A DNA stretch of 64,000 bases from Candidula unifasciata (taxonomy: Eukaryota; Mollusca; Gastropoda; Stylommatophora; Geomitridae): assembly GCA_905116865.2 (NCBI GenBank), contig CAJHNH020000692.1, positions 1 to 64,000 on the forward strand, in the 5' to 3' direction. Every line of letters starts with the position of its first letter. Within the stretch, counting starts at the first letter, position 1. This document shows, piece after piece, positions 56,285 to 64,000 of this stretch. The notes under the pieces were generated by a model, which made no database searches, was not told the DNA's origin, and worked only from the letters and a program-made list of their open reading frames with translations. Both the position numbers and the translations under genes were made by a program.

Positions 56285-56520
56285 CTCTGTGGCGAAGTGG
56301 TTAAACTGTCTGCCCTCTGCACTGAAGAGCTCCTGGTTTGGTTTTGAACCTTTCTCTGCTTTGCAAATGAAAGTGTTTTAAAGATCCCTGGGGTTCAATC
56401 CTGCAGCCATGGATTTTCATGCTTTGTGCGATGCTTTTAGCAGATGTCCCAACGACTCCAGGGAGGGAAACCAAGCTCTACAGGATACAATACACAGCAA
56501 TGTCATCAATCCTCTAGGCT
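56285..56520 (+). repeat. tRNA-derived SINE-like repeat
   Basis: CTGTGGCGAAGTGGTTAAAC resembles a tRNA A box and GGTTTTGAACC about 45 bp later a B box. The body shares GATGCTTTTAGCAGATG-type blocks with 33033 and 47080. It is preceded at 56098-56260 by a family-alpha LINE scrap. Confidence 0.5.
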
Positions 56521-57756
56521 TAATTACCTAGTCTGTCTTGTAGGAGTAGATATGTAATGAAACATACTGTTTTTGGGAAATATCAAACAAAAACCTGTTC
56601 AGGACAACCAAGCTAAACCAGTGAGTTATGCTAACATTTAAGCAAACAAGAAATAGGTGCCAGAAGCGCTGGTTAGTTAAGTGCTCAAATGTGCAACAAA
56701 ATGGCAGCACTTTATCCTCTCTAAAACACATAATGCTTCACAACATCAATCAAAAGAGTATGCAAAACAGGCGTGATATCAACAACAAAACAAAACAAAA
56801 AAAGAGGATAACACTGGTAAAAAATTATTTTTCCTATCAGCAGAATTATTGTGAGCTCCCCATACTCTCTGTTATGAGGTTTAAAATTCCATCACACTTT
56901 CAGATGCTTTTATTTTCCACTTCTGTCCTAGGTTTCCTTGAACATCATTAGTAAGGCAACTGTACTTTCCTCAAGAGTGCTAAGTTCTTATTTTTACAAA
57001 ATGAAACAAAAAACGTATGGAAACTTGCTAACAAATAATTTGTGTCATTTTTGGGGGTCTCAGCACATATGAAACAAATAGCCCTTCTAATGTACTATGC
57101 GTAGTGTTAATTTAAAAAGTCATTTATAAATTTCTAATTATTTCTTAAAGTATAATTTTGTTTGTAGGCTGACTTTTGACAATCAACTATCCTCCTCACA
57201 CTAAGTCAGCAGAAGTGATAAAGGTTAAAAGTTACATAATAATTAATGATGACAACGGGTACCATTAGTATGAAAACTCATTGCTGGCTGTTGAGGAAGG
57301 AGATGGAGTTATACGGGCTTGTCCTGAACACTGGGATGTTGGAATCTTTAACCAGATCCACCCAGATTTTTAAATGAGAAAACCCACCCCCAGGGCAGTA
57401 TGTTTGTAAGAGGACTGACAATACCACCATAACCTGCCATAAAACAGCTAAGAAACAGCTTAAATAATCTAGGCTTAAATTGCGAACAGTAAATTTTAAA
57501 AAAAAACAACCTTACACACACACACACACACATATATATTTATATATACATACATATACATAATGAACATTCAGCTAGTTCAGCCAACAACAGATTATTT
57601 ACTGTAGTCTGTTTTCAAATGTTTACATACATTGCTGACACTGTACTAAAGTCACCCAAATGTTAGTCTGATGATTTTAACCAAAGAACATTGTCCTCGA
57701 TATTTTTTGGGGTCATTTTACAATATGCCAAAGGCACACATGTGAATTGCTACTCC

Positions 57757-58075
57757 AAATAGGTCAAAATGAATTATTCTTTTCAAACAACTCCACAATT
57801 TTCATTTGCCACAACGTGATTTTTTTTTTTTAAGAGATCTTAAAAGTTCAAACCTGATTTTTCTCAAAACAATGTAACATTAACAGTTTGTTTTGAAAAC
57901 AGTGGAAAATAAATGCAAATAGGTCAAAATGAATTATTCTTTTCAAGCAACTCCACAATTTTCATTTGCCACAACGTGATTTTTTTTTAAAGAGATCTTA
58001 AAAGTTCAAACCTGATTTTTCTCAAAACAATGTAAAATTAATAGTTTGTTTTGAAAACAGTGAAAAATAAATGCA
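57757..58075. repeat. 160-bp tandem duplication
   Basis: The segment beginning AAATAGGTCAAAATGAATTA occurs at 57757 and again at 57917 with few differences. A separate 36-bp duplication (ACACTTATCTCACAGGCAGA) lies at 58198-58263. Both are downstream of the 59323 stop and could be in that gene's 3' UTR. Confidence 0.85.
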
Positions 58076-59322
58076 GCTTGAAATAAAAGAAAAGTAAAGG
58101 AAATGATCACTGCAGAAATAAATGCAACTACTTAAGCTCATGCTGTAGGAGAAAAAGTGAACAGGATAGAGAATATTAGTTGAAAAGGTCAAAGGGAACA
58201 CTTATCTCACAGGCAGAATGACAAAAGGGTCAAAGGTAACACTTATCTCACAGGCAGAATGATGAAAACAAGATTCTGACCAGTAACTTTCATACTCCTA
58301 AGTTCTTGCTTTTCTTTTTTTTTAAACCAGTTGTGTTGAACGATGAAAAAGGCCTTGACATGTCTGCATTTCTATACAAAAAAAGTAATTAAATGATATA
58401 TCTCCATCAATGCTGTGAATAAAAAAAATACAGGAATTTACAGGAGCAAGGACAAAATAATCAGAAAAACGCCCAAAAGAGCGGCAAAGTTTCACTCTAA
58501 AGTGCCAACTGATAGCGTAAGAAAACAGTAACAGCATGACACCTAATAATATGTTAAAACAAATTTGTAAATGGTATCTTGATTACGTATAACAAAAAAA
58601 TTTAATAATTCAACTTTAAGCAGGAGATAAAGAATACAGGGTTATGAACTTGTGGATAAGTTACAGGTGCCTCTTAAAAAGTAACTGCTTCTGGCCCATG
58701 ATTCTTTTAAACCTCCTAATACTTTTGAAATGAAAAATAACAGAAATAATTCAGTCATACTGCTCCCAGTTGTTGTTTTTTTAACTGTTTAAAAAAAAAA
58801 AATAGTTCAAAGCACACAGAAACAACAATAAATACCACACTGCAGTGCCTGATGACAAGTTATTCCATGCAATAACAAATAGAAATCGCAAACTGAATTC
58901 CTAATACTAATCAACCACTCAGGGAAAAAGAGTTCTACCACAACCAAATCGTTATAATGTAATGTAGCGATCACAACATTACTTGTAAAGTAACAGAGGT
59001 ACCAAAATTCTAAAAGGATATAAAACTTATAATGTGAAAATAAAAGTGTACTAATTACAACATGATCATATGTTATGTATACTTTTGTATGTGTGCTTGA
59101 CTTGCTTTGTTGAAAGAATTATTCAAATATTTTCTGATTAAACATTAAAAAAAAAATTTTTCAGTAAATTCCGTTGGTGTCCATTTTGTTATTTTCTTCA
59201 AGACTTTTGGTGCGATTACTTATTTAGAAAAAATATCATGAAAGGCATTTACATGGTTCAACTGAAATGCAACACAGAACAGATATCACATGTATAACAT
59301 TGCTTCCAGATTTCTCGCATCA

Positions 59323-61757
59323 TTATGGTGTTGACACTTTCCCATAAGCATGCCGGAACTGCTTTCCATGCTCGGCTCCTCTACAGTGATGCTTTCTAAA
59401 TTTTGCATTGTGCTGATCATCATGGTGTCTCTTTCGATCAGCAGCCCTCTCAAAAACCCAATCAGATTTGTGTTCATCCTCCCTGATTTTCTGCCTTTCT
59501 TCTGCTTGCTTCATAAACCAATCATCTTCATTCTCTGCTCCTCTATTATGTTTATCTTTCTTCTTACGATCATCCATCCATTTACGGTGGAAAGCATCCC
59601 TTCTGCGGGCTGCCCGTTCGAAGACCCAAGAAGACTTTCCTGCTTCATCTCGTTGATGTTCTCTATCTTTTGATTTTTCAAAAAACCAATCTCCAAACTT
59701 TTCATTATCATCAGCTTCTTTAACACCATTCCAGTGGTTCTGCCTCTCTTTGTTCTTATCTGCAGCTTGCTCAAACACTGATCTTGCCTTTTCTTTCTCT
59801 TTCCTCAGGTGTAGCTGAAGTTTAGCTTGTTCTTGCAACCAGTCAGAAGCATCATGGGATGTTTCATTTACTTCTGCTTCATCACTTTTAGGAGTGTAAC
59901 TTTTAGGTTCACCACCATCTTTGTAGTTTTTTCCTTCCTCATTTTTCTCTTTAATATTTTCTCCGAAATCATCATCATCTTCAACACTAGCATACTCATC
60001 ATTTTCATGTAAAGGACTACTAGATTGGCTTTGCTGGCTCTGAACATTATCAGCCTCATCAGAAACAATGTTGCCTTTGTTATCATCCATACAACCGACC
60101 TGTTCCTCTATGTCTTCTGCAAAAATGTTAAAATTTGGGCCAAAAGTCATTCCATGATGCTCTTCATAAAAGTTGTCTGAAAGATTAATTTTATAACATC
60201 TGTTGTCTTCCAAACCATCCACACTGCCTTGGTAGGAAGCAGCAACTGCTGCGGTCCACCAACTCAACTGACAATCCACCCACTGCTTGTCAGTTGTCAA
60301 TAGAAGCTTGCTTTTCCACCAATGATCCTGAAATGATTTAAACTTCCTATAATAATTCTTCAAATCAGCAACCTTTAGCTTCAAAACATGATCTCGCTTG
60401 ACATTTGGAATTTTCAAAAGATGAGAAAACGAATCTGAGATTTTCTTCAAGTCTTGTTGGCACTGCTTCTTCCCTACATTACACTCATAACTGAACTTGC
60501 CAAGTATTTGACATGGGTCATTCATAACAAGTGCCTGCCAGTGTTTTCTCAGCTTGTAGACATATTTGCTATCTATGTCAATATTAGTGATCTCAGAAGT
60601 TTTGAACCACCGTGAGGACATCTTTTTACACATTTTGGCAAATTTCGACGAGGCTTTCTTTATTGTGGATGCAAGTCCATTTCCCATTTTAAAAAATGCT
60701 GGCTTTTTCTCATGCCACATGGCCTTAATTTTGCCCCAGGTACCTGTAACTTTTCTACCAAGCTTTCTGACAGTCTTGCCAGTTTTTTTTAACATCTTGC
60801 CAATTCTTCTAGACCAAAATCCATGCTTGATAGGGTCATCCTCGTCCTTATGATGAGGTCCCCCAAATGGAGTTTCTAGCTGTGGACCTGTAAAGGAAGA
60901 ATCACTCTGGCTTTTCTTTTCAGGAATTTCTGGAGTTACATTCTCTCCCTTGTTATTCACTTCTGCTGAATGAGCTTCAGGCATGATATCATCCTTATGA
61001 CATATGTCATTTAATACTTTAGACAAGTACTCCAGAAGATGCTCTCTATTTGGTGCAGTATTTTCAGCCTTCCCACCATCAGCATCATAATTTTGATATT
61101 CTTGAATAATTTGTTCAGTGTCTTCCAGCACATTATTTAATGAAGCTGTCAAAGATTCAGTGAAGACTACATTCAGGATATCCTCAACACCATGCTTGAC
61201 TTGATCCAACATTCTGCCAAGGTAATCCACTAGAACATCATGATCTGGCATATCCACTTTTTTAATGTGATCCAGCAATTTTCCTAGATATTCAACAACA
61301 TCCTCCTTTCTTGGGACTGGCTTTGTAAAACTATGTTCTTCTGTTGCTGGATCCTTGCTGTGCAAACTATCTATAACTTGTTCAGCACTGCTCCAGACCC
61401 TCTGAACTGAGTCCAAAACTGCTTGCTGCAGATCTGAGATTCCTGATAACAACATGGACAGATTGGCAAAATCATCAAACACTGACACATTCCATCTGAT
61501 AACATGCTGTGTCAGAGTTGTCAGGTTGGCTGACATGAGCTTCTTCAGACACTCGACCTGATCCATCTGTGCCCTTTCTCGTTCTGCCATTTCCCGTTCC
61601 CTTTCATCTTCCAACTCTTCGTTATCTCTTTCCCTCTCTTTTTGGCGTCGTTCAGACAAATACAACTTTTGCCAGTGCAGAGCTCTCTCCTGCTCCCGTG
61701 TCAAGGACTGCTGTAACTGCTTGATATCAAGAGGAACTGGTGAAGCTTGAAATGTCT
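59323..61757 (-). CDS. Large terminal exon of a coiled-coil, W-F-E-R-A repeat protein (CCPG1/PBXIP1-like?)
   Basis: An acceptor TATATTTCAG opens a 2435-nt exon ending in TAA; it starts inside a codon, so exons upstream (beyond 61757) are required. In order (numbers from the exon start): a Glu/Arg coiled coil (about 15-60, with HWQKLYLSERRQKERERDNE), three N-glycosylation sequons NLT/NVS/NLS within about 30 residues, helical DYLGRMLDQVKHGVEDI (about 185), a basic amphipathic stretch (about 315-390), a Trp/Cys-containing region (about 400-540), an acidic stretch, and a C-terminal tandem array of motifs such as SSWVFERAARRR, DWFFEKSKDRE and DWVFERAADRK. Six sequons in all fit an ER-luminal or extracellular protein. 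No membrane segment is visible in this exon. CCPG1 (ER-phagy receptor) and PBXIP1 are my best family guess from the overall architecture, unverified. Reality as a gene is very likely; the name is not. Confidence 0.8.
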
Positions 61758-61849
61758 CTGAAATATACAAAGGAAGTTGTTTTTAAAGCAGAAAGAATTA
61801 TTTAAATATCAAGACAAATATCAAGACTGTGATTTATTTATCATTACCA

Positions 61850-61975
61850 ATCAGTAGGTTCTTTACAGAATGTCACTTTCTTAAAGACACATCTGAAATT
61901 ATCTCTTTCTCTAGCCAATTCTACAGCCCTATGTGCTTTCATATCCAATGTCTTCAATGTCTTGTGTCTACTTTC
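61850..61975 (-). repeat. Non-LTR retrotransposon scrap (family alpha)
   Basis: AGGTTCTTTACAGAATGTCA and CTATGTGCTTTCATATCCAA correspond to AGGTCCTTTGCAGAATGTCA and the following part of 5027-5130. It lies directly upstream of the large exon. Confidence 0.5.
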
Positions 61976-61984
61976 ATAATTTGC

Positions 61985-62160
61985 CTTGTGATTGTATATA
62001 CAGATGGCTCTGTGGTGAGGGGCAGACGAAGTGCATGGGGGTTCATAGCGAAGGCGAATGGACGTCGCTTAGCGCAACAAAGCCTGGCATAAGATATCAC
62101 AACGTCTAGTTTGAGAATGAAGGTGGAGGCAGTCACTGTTTTAAGAAAATGCACATTCCA
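61985..62160 (+). pseudogene. LINE RNase H N-terminal fragment
   Basis: The + strand encodes VYTDGSVVRGRRSAWGFIAK, the first conserved block of RNase H (the D in DGS), then degenerates. It is the counterpart of the middle and C-terminal fragments elsewhere in the window. Confidence 0.7.
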
Positions 62161-62464
62161 TCACCGTTCTCTCCAGGCGACCATGTCATTTAACATAGCC
62201 AATATACCTCAGCTTTCAGGAGAGGATGCTCTTTGTGAGCCAGTTCTCCTCAATTGTTCAAACTGTGTTTTATAAAAATGTTAAATATAATTATAATTCC
62301 AGCAGCAAGAAAAAAATTCCAAATCTGCAATGATATACTTTATACAGTGACAACCAAGTGGGAATTTTTTTAACACTTTTACCAAGATCTTAGACACGGC
62401 TGTGTACAATCTGATATATTTAACCAGCACAGTAAAATAATAATGATATTTATAAAAGATATGT

Positions 62465-63025
62465 CAGGATAACATCAGATGGAAGATGCATAACTGAAAT
62501 TAGAAACAGAATTGGACAGGCAAAAACTGCATTTTATAAAATGAAAAACATCTTGTGCAATATATCCTTGTCATTGAGAGTTAGAAAAAGAATTCTTGCT
62601 TGCTACTTACATCCAGTTTTAACATATGGATGTGAATCTTGGACAATCGGCAGGCAGGCCAAACAATTTTTAGAGGCCTCAGAGATGTGGTTTTACAGAA
62701 GAATGCTTAGAATACCTTGGACAGCCAAAAAGAGCAACCAAGAGGTTTTAAAAGAGGCGGGAGCCCGAAGACAACTTATCACTGACATCAGAAGGAGACA
62801 GTCATCATTTTTCGGCCATGTTATGAGAAGAGGGAAAATAGAACATGTTGTGACAACTGGAAAGATATGTGGAAGGAGGGATAGAGGAAGACAACGAGAG
62901 AAGATGCTTGACAGTCTTGTTGCATGGCATGGAGGTGTGTCGGCACACGAACTGATACATGCTGCAGGAGATCGCGGATTATGGAGAGGCATGATCGCCC
63001 ACGCCAGTCGGCAAGGCACCTGATG
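62465..63025 (+). pseudogene. Non-LTR retrotransposon 3' end (family beta), open frame
   Basis: The frame 62541-63023 is open: LTYGCESWTIGRQAKQFLEA, MWFYRRMLRIPWTAKKSNQE, GRRDRGRQREKMLDSLVAWH, ending HASRQGT and stop, then the tail GATGATGATGATG. Coding continues upstream as EIRNRIGQAKTAFYKM. This is the part after the reverse transcriptase core; the polymerase is missing. It is a 5'-truncated insertion and a reference for the decayed copies at 12075 and 24200. Confidence 0.8.
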
Positions 63026-63680
63026 ATGATGATGTCAGGAATATCAGTTGTAAGTGTTGTGTGCTAAATGTGCTATTAGAATGCATGCTTGGCAGAGGTT
63101 AGAGGTGTGAAAGTGTACATTAATTTTCAAGTATGAGTGACTGAAGTGAGTAAAAATATTTCTGCTACTGGAAGTGCGTGAAAAGGGTGTTGTTTCAAAT
63201 CTGCGAACTCTACGGGTATAGCCAGACCCACCCGTAAATGACCGCAGGCAGAAGATTCCAGAGGTATCAGATTTATTAGCTCTCAGTCATTGAAACAGTT
63301 GTTTTAGCAAGTTGTGGACACTAGGAACTGTTCAGTTGCTGAGACTGTTTGGACTTTGTGCTGGTACATTTTTCTGATATCCTCATATGTTGTTAGGATG
63401 TTTCCATGATAGGCATTTTAGGAACTGCTTCGTAAGATTGGTTTTGTAGAATTTGTCAGCCACAGTGTGGTCACTACATTGAGCGTATATCAGAGGAGGG
63501 TTCCACGAGTGTTCCACCCACATGATGTACAACTACTGGGAGGAGCAGTGTCGAGGGTTCACAGTTTCAAGAACTGCCTGAGCTCACAGCAAGAACATTT
63601 TAGGTTGTGTAACTACTGAGTGAGTGATCCATTTGTTGAATGAGAGTGACTGAGGGTCTGCTTGTTCATCTTGCATCACC

Positions 63681-64000
63681 ATATTATCATCACAATATGT
63701 GAGTCCATTAACAATCAGACTGACTACACTAGTAAAACATATTATCATCACAATATGTGAGTCCATTAACAATCAGACTGACTACACTAGTAAAACATAT
63801 TATCATCACAATATGTGAGTCCATTAACAATCAGACTGACTACACTAGTAAAACATATTATCATCACAATATGTGAGTCCATTAACAATCAGACTGACTA
63901 CACTAGTAAAACATATTATCATCACAATATGTGAGTCCATTAACAATCAGACTGACTACACTAGTAAAACATATTATCATCACAATATGTGAGTCCATTA
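63681..64000. repeat. 58-bp tandem array, runs off the window
   Basis: Essentially identical 58-bp units start at 63681, 63739, 63797, 63855, 63913 and 63971, each containing ATATTATCATCACAATATGT and GACTGACTACACTAGTAAAA. The near-perfect identity points to recent expansion; the true length is unknown. Confidence 0.95.

Noticed and set aside
56285..56350. Functional tRNA gene
   Set aside because: A and B boxes are present, but the cloverleaf does not close and the sequence continues into a dispersed repeat.
59350..60853. + strand hydrophobic frames and a short - strand frame overlapping the large exon
   Set aside because: They are shadow frames of the 811-residue exon; its long open frame, acceptor and repeat structure explain the region.

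Overview
This is a stretch of an animal nuclear genome: exons with GT..AG introns, AT-rich introns, about 1% coding density outside one large exon, and dense dispersed repeats. The repeat mix (tRNA-headed SINEs, several non-LTR retrotransposons with and without RNase H, mariner and pogo/Tigger relics, many poly(G)/poly(C) tracts) suggests a lophotrochozoan, perhaps a gastropod mollusc. The species assignment is an inference from general impression, not from a search.

Three protein genes are supported. (1) On the + strand, 2418-6486 holds the last three coding exons of ALDH18A1 (delta-1-pyrroline-5-carboxylate synthase, gamma-glutamyl phosphate reductase end). (2) On the - strand, 28284-48254 holds an apparently complete 13-exon LETM1 (mitochondrial inner-membrane EF-hand protein). 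I could join it phase-perfectly except for one extra base in the transmembrane exon, which is probably an assembly error. (3) On the - strand, 59323-61757 is a 2.4-kb terminal coding exon. It encodes about 811 residues of a coiled-coil, probably ER-luminal protein ending in three tandem two-motif W-F-E-R-A units. The best guess is a CCPG1/PBXIP1-like protein, but this is not established. Its upstream exons lie beyond the window.

Layout. 1-6486: ALDH18A1 exons and introns, with a 1.4-kb retroposon ending about 30 bp before an exon. 6546-11852: a 5.3-kb minisatellite of 28-bp units ending in 46 A, sitting just after the ALDH18A1 stop and before the first canonical + strand polyadenylation signal (13055). 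12-28 kb: intergenic space between two convergent genes, filled with LINE, SINE and mariner relics and a second long retroposon. 28-48 kb: LETM1, whose introns hold SINEs, a Tigger relic and three tandem arrays. 48-59 kb: intergenic, with a third long retroposon nested in a LINE relic and a pogo-like element containing a LINE and a SINE insertion, each with target-site duplications. 59-62 kb: the large exon. 62-64 kb: a LINE relic and a 58-bp tandem array running off the end.

ALDH18A1 and LETM1 are convergent neighbours. Both family products act in mitochondria (proline/ornithine synthesis; K+/H+ or Ca2+ homeostasis), but nothing in the sequence shows co-regulation. The most unusual material is a set of related retroposons (about 285 bp and about 1.36 kb) sharing one 3' end and carrying perfect target-site duplications, the transcribed-looking minisatellite with a CpG-decay signature, and the W-F-E-R-A repeat protein.
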